Shown: positions 19,001 to 27,499 of the stretch, in pieces
How the letters are laid out: each line of letters starts with the position of its first letter
How positions within the stretch are numbered: the stretch's first letter is position 1
Source: Desulfogranum japonicum DSM 18378
GTDB lineage: Bacteria; Desulfobacterota; Desulfobulbia; Desulfobulbales; Desulfobulbaceae
DNA: 64,000 nt
Assembly: GCF_000429945.1 (NCBI RefSeq)
Contig: NZ_AUCV01000008.1
Location: 1 to 64,000, forward strand
Direction: 5' to 3'
Translations under genes and position numbers: made by a program
Notes under the pieces: generated by a model
Database searches by the model: none
Told to the model about the DNA's origin: nothing
What the model saw: the letters and a program-made list of their open reading frames with translations, nothing else

Positions 19001-19123
19001 GGCGTATTGGCCCAGGATGATTGGCTCCTGATCAAAGGGTCAAGAGGAATGCGGATGGAAACCACAATAGAGGAACTGCGTGGGCAGTTGAATCATGAGG
19101 TAAACGAGATCAATGCTGTATAA
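16079..19123 (+). CDS. murEF: Fused MurE-MurF ligase
   Basis: One 1014-residue chain joins two consecutive Mur ligases. Residues 1-500 are MurE (UDP-MurNAc-dipeptide:diaminopimelate ligase), with ATP loop GITGTNGKTT near 118 and the DNPR motif near 430 that selects meso-diaminopimelate. Residues about 530-1014 are MurF (D-Ala-D-Ala-adding), with a second N-terminal domain, loop AITGSSGKTS near 634 and NDTYNANPSSM near 871. Both active sites look complete. Such fusions are known, for example in Bordetella. ATG at 16079 was chosen because it yields a normal MurE N-terminus, while an upstream in-frame start would overlap ftsI. The end overlaps mraY by 11 nt. Confidence 0.95.
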   Translation: MKNLTVLLESIEHLSPMYIGNREETTEVRGLIADSRKAQKGDVFVALKGSHCDGHDFVNEMLALGCSAVVVQRGAIDPLSLDTGDTLLVTVPDTYMALAEMAAAWYDYPASQMVRIGITGTNGKTTCTWLIEEMLVACGYKTGVIGTVNYRYRDQDATTLLQSAPMTTPDPLVFQRTLKEMADNRVTHLIMEVSSHALHQSRIGGMQFDVAVFTNLSWDHLDYHHDMEEYFQVKSTLFTRHLKEAGYAVVVTDENAGERDWAAEIAKLVPQNQLIRCGLHQGNDIFVSELKQTYTGSRCTLHVHDEQTMFVSPLTGRFNMRNIVASVGVGVGLGFSLESTCTALQSVQSVPGRFERVSLAETGDADQPAVFIDYAHTPDALLNVLETARALRPRRLICVFGCGGDRDRGKRPEMGKIVGEHADLSIVTADNPRTEKSDAILGDIVPGLEQAGAVELNEEHVWKTSEWSGRFLVIEDRARAIRTACSLAGHGDCVIIAGKGHEDYQIVGREKRYFDDRREAVTGLLTWNSARLLAATGGRIFSGQQDCLYAQVKTDSRAVERDDIFIALRGEKFDGHHFIDSALEQGAAAVIVEEQVKDIPDNVLCIQVTDTLYALGELARYLRKKMQKRITVAAITGSSGKTSVKEMVGAIFAEHWQTKQNEPDRVLKTQGNFNNLIGLPLSLLPLSGQHEAVILEMGMNSPGEIQRLCEIADPDIGCINNIQAAHLEGLGTLEGVARAKGELFATMRTDAVCVVNYDDEHCLEQARQHGGEHVGFAVTPDGRKYSPAVRATRIHCDGEKGSSFTLQIEDIKHRVKLTVPGMHNVSNWVAATGIAWAAGVAFETIIKSMENYQSVDKRMLLEELPGGLRVVNDTYNANPSSMTAALRTVATFGRKCKRIAILGDMLELGKDACILHEQVGVEVGKQGYDYLAVIGEYADAVAGGARKGGMTSDQVFVFDTNQAAATWVYHLFSNGVLAQDDWLLIKGSRGMRMETTIEELRGQLNHEVNEINAV

Positions 19124-20192
19124 CTTTCTCTACCCACTTCATACAGATTACAGTTGGCTCAATGTATTCCGGTATATTACCTTCCGGACCATCATGGCTG
19201 CTGTGACTGCTTTTGCCATTATGGTAATCGCGGCTCCCTATTTTATTAACTGGTTAAAGAAAAAACAGATTGGACAGGTGGTTCGTCAGGACGGCCCTGA
19301 ATCTCATTTTTCCAAACAGGGCGTGCCTACCATGGGCGGGGTATTGATTCTGTTCGCCATGACCCTTTCTTCTCTTTTGTGGACAGATTTAACCAATGGC
19401 CTGGTCTGGCTTCTTATGGGGATCAGTTTGTTCTTTGGACTGATTGGCTCTGTTGATGATCTCAAAAAAATTCGAAAAGGAAACTCCAGAGGCTTAACAG
19501 CCAGGGAAAAACTGTTGCTTCAAGTATTTGGAGCATCAATGGTTGGTTTATACCTGATTGTGCATCCAGAATATGATGGAGCCCTGAGCCTGCCTTTTTT
19601 TAAAGGTATCAGACCCGACCTGGGATGGTGGTATATACCTTTTGCGGTCATGATTATTGTAGGAGCCTCCAATGCGGTTAATTTGACAGACGGCTTGGAT
19701 GGCTTGGCTGCCGGGCCGGTTATTATTACCGGAGCTGTGTATCTGATTTTTTCCTACGTAGCTGGTAATGCTGTGGTATCAGGTTATCTGCAAATTCCTT
19801 TTGTACAGGGGGCCGGTGAAGTGGCTGTGTTCTGTGGCACCTTGGTTGGAGCATGTTTGGGGTTTCTCTGGTTCAATGCCTATCCTGCACAGATATTCAT
19901 GGGAGATGCCGGTTCTCTCTCTCTTGGAGGGACTGTCGGAGCCGTTGCTATCATAACCAAGCAGGAAATATTACTGGCCATTGTCGGGGGAATCTTTGTC
20001 ATGGAAGCCTTGTCAGTCATTCTCCAGGTTGGCTATTTTAAAATTTCAGGCGGAAAGCGGATCTTTCTCATGGCTCCTTTTCACCATCATTTTGAGAAAA
20101 AAGGTTGGGTTGAGCCCAAGGTTGTTATCCGTTTCTGGATTATTTCCGTCATACTTGGGTTGATAGCCCTGGCTACATTGAAATTGAGGTAG
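19113..20192 (+). CDS. mraY: Phospho-MurNAc-pentapeptide translocase MraY
   Basis: MraY makes lipid I from UDP-MurNAc-pentapeptide and undecaprenyl phosphate in the inner membrane. About ten membrane spans are seen over 359 residues. Signature motifs are PTMGGVLIL, DDLKKI (catalytic aspartates), NLTDGLDGLAAG, NAYPAQIFMGDAGSLSLGG and APFHHHFEKKGW. All key residues are present. It overlaps murEF by 11 nt and murD by 1 nt, which indicates tight translational coupling. Confidence 0.97.
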   Translation: MLYNFLYPLHTDYSWLNVFRYITFRTIMAAVTAFAIMVIAAPYFINWLKKKQIGQVVRQDGPESHFSKQGVPTMGGVLILFAMTLSSLLWTDLTNGLVWLLMGISLFFGLIGSVDDLKKIRKGNSRGLTAREKLLLQVFGASMVGLYLIVHPEYDGALSLPFFKGIRPDLGWWYIPFAVMIIVGASNAVNLTDGLDGLAAGPVIITGAVYLIFSYVAGNAVVSGYLQIPFVQGAGEVAVFCGTLVGACLGFLWFNAYPAQIFMGDAGSLSLGGTVGAVAIITKQEILLAIVGGIFVMEALSVILQVGYFKISGGKRIFLMAPFHHHFEKKGWVEPKVVIRFWIISVILGLIALATLKLR

Positions 20193-21568
20193 TGATGAGG
20201 TTATCCCCTGCTGATACAGCGGTTGTACTGGGCTGCGGGAAATCCGGGCTTTCTGTAATTCGTTTTTTACGCAAATACGGAGTGCGTGTATTTGTCTCAG
20301 AGACACGGGAGGAGGCCGACCTGCCACAAGATGTGCTATCTCTGCTCCATGATCACGTGGAAGAATATGAATGTGGGGGGCACCGCTCTGATTTTGTCTG
20401 TCGGGCTGATTTTGTAGTACCCAGTCCGGGAATCCCTCTGGATTCGAAGATTATTGAGCAGGCCAAAGCGAGTGGATTGCAAATTGTTGGAGAATTGGGA
20501 TTAGCTGCTGGGCGTTTTCATGTACCGGTTATCGGGGTAACCGGTTCCAACGGCAAGACTACAGTCACAAGCCTTATCGGTCATCTCCTGGAACAGGGTG
20601 GCAAGCGAGTTTTTGTAGGTGGCAATATCGGTACACCTCTTCTGGATTTTTTTGCTGAACCATCTGCTTATGACGGGGTTGTTTTGGAATTGTCTTCCTT
20701 TCAACTGGAACTCGTGGGATCTTTCAGGCCTGATATCGCTGTGGTGCTGAATATCAGCCCCGATCACCTGGACAGGCATCACAGCATGGCAGCATATGCC
20801 CTGGCGAAGAAAAACTTACTTTCTCATCAGATTGCCGGTGATATTGCTGTTCTTGGTGGTGATGATCCTGTTTTGAGTTCCTGGTCCGTAAATCCAGATG
20901 TGAAAAAAATATTTTTCGGACAAACTGAAGGGGCTGAGGCACAGGTGAGAGGAGATGAGGTATTGCTTTCCGTCGATACGGGAGGAGGAATGGAAAGCTA
21001 CCCGCTGGCTCAGGGGGCGCTTTCTTCTCTTGTAAATAGATTGAATGCTGCCGCTGCAATACTTGTTGCCAGTTGTTCAGGGCTTGAAAATAAGTTGATT
21101 TGTCAAGGCCTGGAAGGATTCAACACACCACCACACAGAATGTCAGAGGTGGCTGTGATAGATGGCGTACAGTACATAAATGATTCCAAAGCCACAAATA
21201 TCGGAGCCATGGAAGCTGCCTTGAAAAGCTGCTTGCAACCTGTGGTGCTGATAGCAGGTGGTCGGGATAAGCAAAGTGACTTTACTTTGCTTGCTTCTTT
21301 GATACAGCAGAAGGTAAAGCATCTTTTCCTCATAGGTGAAGCTGCTCCTGTTATGCAGCAGGCTTTTTCTTCTGTTGTTTCCATAAGCATGGTCTCCTCT
21401 CTTTGTGACGCCGTTAAAGGCGCAAAGGAGCTTGCTGTTGCTGGAGATGTGGTATTGCTTGCGCCAGGTTGCGCCAGCTTTGATATGTTTTCCGGTTATG
21501 CTGAACGGGGTAAGGTGTTTTCAGATTGTGTTATGCAGTTAAATAAACTTTGCCAGGAGAAACAATAA
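20192..21568 (+). CDS. murD: UDP-N-acetylmuramoyl-L-alanine:D-glutamate ligase MurD
   Basis: The N-terminal Rossmann-like domain (AVVLGCGKSGLSVIRFL) recognises UDP. The ATP loop is GVTGSNGKTTVTSLIG (near residue 112). Other family motifs are LELSSFQLE, NISPDHLDRH, INDSKATN and GGRDK. Length, 458 residues, is usual. A GTG at 20192 overlaps the mraY stop, and an ATG at 20195 is the alternative start. In most dcw clusters the next gene would be ftsW; here it is a small zinc-ribbon ORF. Confidence 0.96.
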   Translation: MMRLSPADTAVVLGCGKSGLSVIRFLRKYGVRVFVSETREEADLPQDVLSLLHDHVEEYECGGHRSDFVCRADFVVPSPGIPLDSKIIEQAKASGLQIVGELGLAAGRFHVPVIGVTGSNGKTTVTSLIGHLLEQGGKRVFVGGNIGTPLLDFFAEPSAYDGVVLELSSFQLELVGSFRPDIAVVLNISPDHLDRHHSMAAYALAKKNLLSHQIAGDIAVLGGDDPVLSSWSVNPDVKKIFFGQTEGAEAQVRGDEVLLSVDTGGGMESYPLAQGALSSLVNRLNAAAAILVASCSGLENKLICQGLEGFNTPPHRMSEVAVIDGVQYINDSKATNIGAMEAALKSCLQPVVLIAGGRDKQSDFTLLASLIQQKVKHLFLIGEAAPVMQQAFSSVVSISMVSSLCDAVKGAKELAVAGDVVLLAPGCASFDMFSGYAERGKVFSDCVMQLNKLCQEKQ

Positions 21569-21570
21569 CA

Positions 21571-21774
21571 ATGGTTACACTGTGCTGTGTGTGCGGCAGA
21601 ATCGAACAACGTGGCGAATGGCTTGATACATCTGATCTGGCTGACAACGAACTTGTTTCCCATGGATACTGCCCTGATTGTTTCAACGAAGCGATTCAAA
21701 ATATTGACCGTTATGAGCACGCCTCCGCTTCAGAGTTGTATCAATCTGATAAGATTTTTGTCCCACTCTGCTAG
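21571..21774 (+). CDS. Small CxxC...CxxC zinc-ribbon protein in the ftsW position
   Basis: The 67-residue product has two cysteine pairs, CCVCGRI near residue 5 and HGYCPDCF near residue 37, separated by a GEW-containing loop, which suggests one bound zinc. The arrangement C-x2-C...GEW...SHG-x-CPDC also occurs at the C-terminus of the receiver protein at 33363-34019 in this window and, to my knowledge, at the ends of some PAS and receiver signalling proteins. Here it stands alone. An AGGAGA site lies 8 nt before the ATG, and murG starts 3 nt after the stop, so it is embedded in the operon. Function is unknown. Confidence 0.75.
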   Translation: MVTLCCVCGRIEQRGEWLDTSDLADNELVSHGYCPDCFNEAIQNIDRYEHASASELYQSDKIFVPLC

Positions 21775-21777
21775 GTT

Positions 21778-22869
21778 ATGACAATGAGACTGGTGATCAC
21801 TGGAGGAGGCACAGGAGGCCACTTGTTTCCAGGACTTGCTGTTGCAAGGGCCGTAACATCTGACCATGAAGCGCGTGTGCTCTTTGTGTCAACATCCAGA
21901 GTCATTGACCAGAAGGTACTTGCATCAGAAGTGTTTGAATGCGTCACAATCAGAGGCTGTGGAATTAAAGGGGTTGGTTTTACGGGTACATTGAAAAGCC
22001 TGTTTGTTCTCCCTATGGCTGTATGGGAAGCTATTCGCCTTTTAAAAAGGTTTCGCGCAGAGGTGGTTTTTGCAGTTGGTGGCTACGTTACTGGTCCTGT
22101 CATTGTAGCTGCCAGGATGCTGCGTATTCCTGTCTGTATACACGAACAGAACTCCGTTCCCGGGCTTACGAACAGGCTGGCGGGAAAGTTGGCAAATATT
22201 ATTTGTACATCCATCCCCTGTGGATCGTCTTTTCCTGCAGCGAAGGTGGTTCAGACCGGCAATCCTGTTCGTCATGAAATTCTTGAGCTGATGCAGGAAA
22301 CCAGAGAGATACATACCGGTAGCCCCTGTTTACTCGTCCTTGGAGGCAGTCAGGGGGCGCATCGGGTCAATGAACTGGTTGTGGAAGCAGTTGGTCTGCT
22401 CCAGGAGCAGGGCATAACCCTGAAAGTAATCCATCAAACGGGTGAAAAGGATGCCGCTGTGGTGCGACGGGAATATGAACAGATAAAGGCAGATGCAACG
22501 GTCGCACCGTTTATTTCTGATATGGCCTCCTGTTACAGGCAGGCTGATTTTGTAGTCTCCAGAGCAGGGGCTACTACATTATCTGAACTTGCTGTAGCAG
22601 GTTTGCCGGCAATTTTGATACCATACCCTTACGCGGCGGATAACCACCAAGTCGGCAATGCTCTCTATTATAAAAAGAAGGGAGGGTGTGAAGTGTATGA
22701 GCAGCACGAACTGGATGCTACTGTACTTGCAGGCCATCTCAAGCGCTTATTGACTGAACCGGAACATCTTGCGCAGATGAGTGAACATATGCGATCAGCC
22801 GCGATGCCACATGCTACTGAAGCTATTTTGAACCAATGTATGCAGCTAATAGACGAAAAATGTCGATAA
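21778..22869 (+). CDS. murG: UDP-GlcNAc:lipid I N-acetylglucosaminyltransferase MurG
   Basis: MurG converts lipid I to lipid II at the cytoplasmic membrane face. Glycine-rich loops [13 protein letters not shown] (residues 9-21) and [13 protein letters not shown], plus [12 protein letters not shown], are diagnostic. [31 protein letters not shown], the UDP-GlcNAc site, is intact. At 363 residues the protein is standard. An ATG at 21784 is an alternative start 2 codons on. Confidence 0.96.
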   Translation: MTMRLVITGGGTGGHLFPGLAVARAVTSDHEARVLFVSTSRVIDQKVLASEVFECVTIRGCGIKGVGFTGTLKSLFVLPMAVWEAIRLLKRFRAEVVFAVGGYVTGPVIVAARMLRIPVCIHEQNSVPGLTNRLAGKLANIICTSIPCGSSFPAAKVVQTGNPVRHEILELMQETREIHTGSPCLLVLGGSQGAHRVNELVVEAVGLLQEQGITLKVIHQTGEKDAAVVRREYEQIKADATVAPFISDMASCYRQADFVVSRAGATTLSELAVAGLPAILIPYPYAADNHQVGNALYYKKKGGCEVYEQHELDATVLAGHLKRLLTEPEHLAQMSEHMRSAAMPHATEAILNQCMQLIDEKCR

Positions 22870-22900
22870 CAGGTTAACAATATTCAAATTTCTCTTGTTT

Positions 22901-24286
22901 ATGTATAGAAAAACAAAACATATACACTTTGTAGGCATCGGCGGTATCGGTATGAGTGGTATTGCTGAACTCTTACTTAACCTGGGTTATAAGGTCAGCG
23001 GTTCTGATCTGGCAGATTCTGCCATTACCAGAAGGTTGTCTGAACTGGGCGCCATTGTCTACAAGGGCCATCAGAAAGAGTGGGTAAACGGAGCTGAGGT
23101 CGTGGTGACTTCAACGGCAATTGCTTCAGATAATCCAGAGGTTATGCAGGCAAGAGAAGAGCATATTCCCGTTATTGCACGGGCTGAGATGCTGGCTGAA
23201 CTCATGCGTCTGAAAAAATATGGTATTGCCATTGCGGGGAGTCACGGAAAGACTTCAACCACATCGCTGGTCGCTACTGTACTTGGGGAAGCGGGAATGG
23301 ATCCGACTATAGTCGTCGGAGGTAAGGTGGATAGCCTTGGCAGTAATGCCAAACTTGGTGATGGGGAGTTTCTCGTAGCTGAAGCAGACGAGAGTGACGG
23401 CTCGTTTTTAAAACTTTCACCAGTCATTAATGTTGTTACCAACATTGATCTGGAACATTTGGATTATTATCGGGATCTTGATCATATAAAAGATGTGTTT
23501 TTAGAGTTTATCGACAGATTGCCGTTTTATGGCGTAGCCATAGTCTGTCTCGATGATGAGAATGTGGCTCAAATTCTACCCCAGATACACAAGAGAACCA
23601 TTACCTATGGGCTTACAGAACAGGCTGACATTTATGCTACAAAAATAGTTCCTCTTGGTATGGGCAGTGAATTTGTCGTTCGTTATCGAGGTGAAGAACT
23701 TGGAGCAGTACGCCTCCCCCGTCCTGGGCAACATACCATTTACAATAGTCTGGCAGCCATCGCCGTTGGCCTCGAATTGAACATTGACTTTGCTGTGCTT
23801 GCCAGAGCATTGGAAAATTTTCAGGGAGTTGAACGGAGATTACAGGTCAAGGGAGAAAAGAAAGGGATTTTGGTTGTGGATGATTACGGGCATCACCCAA
23901 CTGAAATCAAAACCACCTTGAATGCCGTGCGCGACGGATGGCCGGAGAGAAGACTGGTGGTTGCGTTTCAGCCACACCGGTACAGCAGAACCAAGGGGCT
24001 GTTCCAGGAGTTTGTAACCTCTTTTCACAGGGCCGACCTTCTAGTTATGTGTGATATTTATCCTGCTGGAGAGCAGCCTATAGAAGGCGTATCTGCACAA
24101 TGTTTACTTGAGGCAATTAAACAGCACGGGCAGAGACAGACACATTTTATCGGAGACCTTGTATCTGAGGCGGAATCCCTGCTGGAAATACTCCAACCCG
24201 GAGATCTTCTGTTAACGTTGGGTGCCGGTTCCATAGTTCGCGTGGGTGAACGGGTTCTTGAACTGCTGGACGGAGAATGCTCATAA
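22901..24286 (+). CDS. murC: UDP-N-acetylmuramate:L-alanine ligase MurC
   Basis: MurC adds the first amino acid of the stem peptide. Seen are [17 protein letters not shown] at the N-terminus, the ATP loop [33 protein letters not shown] and [12 protein letters not shown]. The start was set at ATG 22901 (461 residues); a TTG two codons upstream is possible. There is no strong Shine-Dalgarno. It lies 31 nt after murG and 4 nt before murB. Confidence 0.96.
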   Translation: MYRKTKHIHFVGIGGIGMSGIAELLLNLGYKVSGSDLADSAITRRLSELGAIVYKGHQKEWVNGAEVVVTSTAIASDNPEVMQAREEHIPVIARAEMLAELMRLKKYGIAIAGSHGKTSTTSLVATVLGEAGMDPTIVVGGKVDSLGSNAKLGDGEFLVAEADESDGSFLKLSPVINVVTNIDLEHLDYYRDLDHIKDVFLEFIDRLPFYGVAIVCLDDENVAQILPQIHKRTITYGLTEQADIYATKIVPLGMGSEFVVRYRGEELGAVRLPRPGQHTIYNSLAAIAVGLELNIDFAVLARALENFQGVERRLQVKGEKKGILVVDDYGHHPTEIKTTLNAVRDGWPERRLVVAFQPHRYSRTKGLFQEFVTSFHRADLLVMCDIYPAGEQPIEGVSAQCLLEAIKQHGQRQTHFIGDLVSEAESLLEILQPGDLLLTLGAGSIVRVGERVLELLDGECS

Positions 24287-24290
24287 CAAT

Positions 24291-25223
24291 ATGGCCTTAC
24301 CATCCTTTTCTGAGCTTTCTTCACTGCGTCTGGATGTTCGTTTGGATGTGGATATGGGGGCATTCACCACGCTGAGAGCAGGTGGCAAGGCTGCTGCGCT
24401 GGTGGATGTACATGATCAGCCAGCTTTATCTGCGCTGTTATCTTGGTGCACGAATAACAACGTTGTCTGGCACATGCTCGGTGCGGGATCCAATGTTCTG
24501 GTTGGTCCAGAGAAGTTCCAAGGTATCTTTATCCGCTTGCAAGGAGACTTCAGACAGGTCGTATGTTGTAGTGGACAAAGCAGGAATGTTGCACAGCAGA
24601 CCATTCGAGTGGGAGCAGGGTATAGTTTATCGAGACTTGTCGCGCTGTGCATGAAAAAAAGTTGGACCGGAATGGAATGGGCATCCGGCATTCCCGGTTC
24701 TGTTGGAGGTGCACTTTACATGAATGCAGGAGCATATGGAAGCTGTATGGGCGAACATATTGAATCTATTACATGTTTAGGTGATGATGCTAGGGTTTAT
24801 CAGTTATCTGCAGAAAAAATGGAATTTCTTTATAGAAAAACCAAGTTTCCTGAAAATATTGTCGGGCCATCTCCTGTAATTCTTGGTACAACTATTGTAC
24901 TGCAGAAGGGTGAAAAACAACAGATCCGCAATCTGTGCATGCAACTTGTTGAAAAAAGAAAACAAAAAATGCCATGTGGGGCTGGTTCTGCAGGATCATT
25001 TTTTAAGAATCCCGATGGTGAATATGCCGGTCATCTTATCGAACATGCCGGTTTAAAAGGCAAAAGAATAGGTGGCGCCCAGGTATCCTTCCGACATGCA
25101 AATGTTATAGTCAACCGAGGGCAGGCTACAGCAGCAGATATCCTTGCTCTTATGAGAATTGTCCAGGATGAAGTGAAAAAGAAATCAGGGATAGACCTGG
25201 AACCTGAAGTGCAAATTTACTGA
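24291..25223 (+). CDS. murB: UDP-N-acetylenolpyruvoylglucosamine reductase MurB
   Basis: MurB is the FAD/NADPH enzyme that makes UDP-MurNAc. The FAD-binding motifs LGAGSNVLVG and ASGIPGSVGGALYMNAGAYG are clear. The catalytic serine region is GSAGSFFKNP and the C-terminal HANVIVNRGQATAADILALM is typical. I prefer ATG 24291 (310 residues) because longer frames overlap murC out of phase. An unusual feature is gene order (murC-murB-ftsQ), which is nevertheless common in proteobacteria. Confidence 0.95.
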   Translation: MALPSFSELSSLRLDVRLDVDMGAFTTLRAGGKAAALVDVHDQPALSALLSWCTNNNVVWHMLGAGSNVLVGPEKFQGIFIRLQGDFRQVVCCSGQSRNVAQQTIRVGAGYSLSRLVALCMKKSWTGMEWASGIPGSVGGALYMNAGAYGSCMGEHIESITCLGDDARVYQLSAEKMEFLYRKTKFPENIVGPSPVILGTTIVLQKGEKQQIRNLCMQLVEKRKQKMPCGAGSAGSFFKNPDGEYAGHLIEHAGLKGKRIGGAQVSFRHANVIVNRGQATAADILALMRIVQDEVKKKSGIDLEPEVQIY

Positions 25224-25238
25224 TTTGTAGAAAATATT

Positions 25239-26183
25239 ATGGCTGCCTACGTACCTCGAGGGAGTTTTTCATCAACTCCTCCCAAAAAAAACAAACCCGG
25301 TAAGCTGTCACAGCTATGGAGAAAGCTATGTTCGAGACGAGCACCTCGTGTTCGCTCATCTTCTCCACAGAATCTGATTGCAGGAATGCAGCGTAAAAAA
25401 ACGCCTCCGGTCAAATATTGTGTCCGGTTTATGATTGTAATTGTTTGTGCAGGGGGCGGTATGCTGGCTACCCATTTTGCACTGCAATTATTAAAAAATT
25501 CAGATGTTTTTTTAATATCTGATATTCTAGTGAGTGGAAATAAAGTCATCAGCAGGCAGCATGTCCTGAATACATCAGGTGTCGATCTCGGTAATTCACT
25601 GATAAGTGTAGACTGTTCTGAATTGGAAGCCAGGCTCCAGGATCAGGATCACATAGAGTTTGCAGAGGTAAAAAAATACTGGCCTTCAACATTGAAAATT
25701 CATGTGCAAGAGTTTGTTCCTTTGGCAATGGTGTATGTGGAGAGTCAATCTGGGGGCGGGCTGTATTATATGGATAAAGTTGGCAAGCTCTTTGCTAAAA
25801 GAGAACCAGGTCAGGAACTGGACTTTCCTGTAGTAACCGGAGTGCAGATTCCAGATCTGAGCCAGTCTGTTTCATTGCCTGCCGAAGGGTTGACCAGTGC
25901 CGCTTTGACCCTGCTCCAGCTAGCAGCACAGGGCGATGTGATTTTGCCTATACAGTCGATATCAGAGATACATTTGGATATGCAGCAGGGAGTGGTGGTA
26001 TACCTTGTCGATCAATCGTTTCCTATTTATTTTGGACATGAAAATATGAGAACGAGATATCATCGGCTGGTTGCCATCCTTGATAATCTTTACAGGGAAA
26101 ACAGTATCGAGGGCATTAAGGCCATTCGAATGGATTATATGCAAAATAAGGTGTTGGTTGCCAGGGCGGAAATGGACAGGTGA
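25239..26183 (+). CDS. ftsQ: Cell division protein FtsQ
   Basis: A basic, proline-rich cytoplasmic tail of about 65 residues precedes one membrane span (about 66-88). A POTRA domain follows (ISDILVSGNKVISRQHVL), then the FtsQ beta domain with YWPSTLKIHVQEFVPLA and a YYMDKVGKLF segment. FtsQ anchors FtsB-FtsL at the septum. The 314-residue length fits. The stop overlaps the ftsA start (GTGA). No ftsB is visible in this window, as is common, because ftsB usually lies elsewhere. Confidence 0.92.
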   Translation: MAAYVPRGSFSSTPPKKNKPGKLSQLWRKLCSRRAPRVRSSSPQNLIAGMQRKKTPPVKYCVRFMIVIVCAGGGMLATHFALQLLKNSDVFLISDILVSGNKVISRQHVLNTSGVDLGNSLISVDCSELEARLQDQDHIEFAEVKKYWPSTLKIHVQEFVPLAMVYVESQSGGGLYYMDKVGKLFAKREPGQELDFPVVTGVQIPDLSQSVSLPAEGLTSAALTLLQLAAQGDVILPIQSISEIHLDMQQGVVVYLVDQSFPIYFGHENMRTRYHRLVAILDNLYRENSIEGIKAIRMDYMQNKVLVARAEMDR

Positions 26184-27412
26184 AAAGCATGGACAATGTA
26201 GAGGTAAGAGAGACCGGAGAATTGGTTGCAGGTCTTGATATTGGAACAACCAAGGTCCTTGCTGTAGTCGGTGAGGTCTTTGATGATAGAATTGATATCA
26301 TCGGCGTTGGTACCGCTGCGTCAACAGGTTTGAAAAAAGGCGTCGTCGTAAATATCGAAGGAACAGTCAAAGCGATTCGTGAGGCAGTACGCATTGCGTC
26401 GGATATGGCTGGTTGTGATATTGAGACAGTGTATGTCGGCATTGCCGGGAACCATATCAAAGGCTTTAATTCACCCGGAATAATAGCTGTAAACAATCAG
26501 GAAATTAAAGAGAAAGACATCGAAGCGGTTATTCGGGCCGCTCAAACTGTAAAAATTTCTGATAATCAGCAAATCGTCCATGTGTTGCCTCAGGAATACA
26601 TGGTAGACGACCATACAGGTATCCAAAATCCTCTTGGAATGACAGGGGTCCGACTGGTTACCAACGTACATATTGTGACTGCCGACGTGACAGCACTGCA
26701 TAATCTTGTTACCAGTTGCAATCGTGCAGGTCTGGCAGTTTCTGAGATAGTTTTAGAATCGGTTGCATCCTCCCATTCGGTCCTGGGCAAGGATGAAATG
26801 GAATTGGGAGTTGCTCTTGTTGATATAGGTGGGGGCAGCACAGATCTTGCAATATTTTGTAATGGGACCATCAAACACACATGGGAACTTGCACTTGGTG
26901 GTAATAATTTAACCAGTGATCTCAGTGTAGGGCTCAGGACTCCGTTGCTGGAAGCAGAAGAGCTGAAATATTTATACGGTGGAGCTCTTTCTTCTATGAT
27001 TAAAGAAAATCATATTATCGAGGTTCCCACTGTGGGAGATCGCAAACCTCGCAAAGTCTCACAAAGGGTCATGGTCGAGATTCTCGAGGCCCGTATAGAA
27101 GAAATTTTGCAGATGGTTAATAAAAATATACATGCCAGTGGCTATCGAAATCGTATTAACTCCGGCGTGGTAATCACCGGTGGCACTGCTTTGCTGGCAA
27201 ATATTGTCGAGATGGCTGAACAGATATTTGATATGCCGGTGCGTGTTGGATATCCGTCAGGAGTCGGTGGCAGAAGTGAGGATGTACACTCGCCCAGATG
27301 TACTACAGGTGTCGGGTTAGTGTTGTATGGCAGTAAAGCTACAACATATTCCCCCAGCGAACACGGAGGGTTTTTGAGCAAATTGAAAAACTGGCTGAAA
27401 AATATCATCTGA
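26180..27412 (+). CDS. ftsA: Cell division protein FtsA
   Basis: FtsA is the actin-like membrane tether of FtsZ. Actin-fold nucleotide motifs are seen: GLDIGTTKVLAVVGE (phosphate 1), VDIGGGSTDLAIF (phosphate 2) and VVITGGTALLANIVEMA (adenosine). The 1C/SHS2 domain lies at about residues 90-170. The C-terminus ends in an amphipathic helix, GFLSKLKNWLKNII, which serves as the membrane anchor. GTG 26180 overlaps the ftsQ stop; ATG 26189 is also possible. Confidence 0.96.
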   Translation: MKSMDNVEVRETGELVAGLDIGTTKVLAVVGEVFDDRIDIIGVGTAASTGLKKGVVVNIEGTVKAIREAVRIASDMAGCDIETVYVGIAGNHIKGFNSPGIIAVNNQEIKEKDIEAVIRAAQTVKISDNQQIVHVLPQEYMVDDHTGIQNPLGMTGVRLVTNVHIVTADVTALHNLVTSCNRAGLAVSEIVLESVASSHSVLGKDEMELGVALVDIGGGSTDLAIFCNGTIKHTWELALGGNNLTSDLSVGLRTPLLEAEELKYLYGGALSSMIKENHIIEVPTVGDRKPRKVSQRVMVEILEARIEEILQMVNKNIHASGYRNRINSGVVITGGTALLANIVEMAEQIFDMPVRVGYPSGVGGRSEDVHSPRCTTGVGLVLYGSKATTYSPSEHGGFLSKLKNWLKNII

Positions 27413-27499
27413 ATACGATGAAAAGTGTTTTGGACTGGGTGAGATAGTTGGTATACTTGGATAAATTGAAACAGGAAAATCAGATCTCGGGAGAATCAT

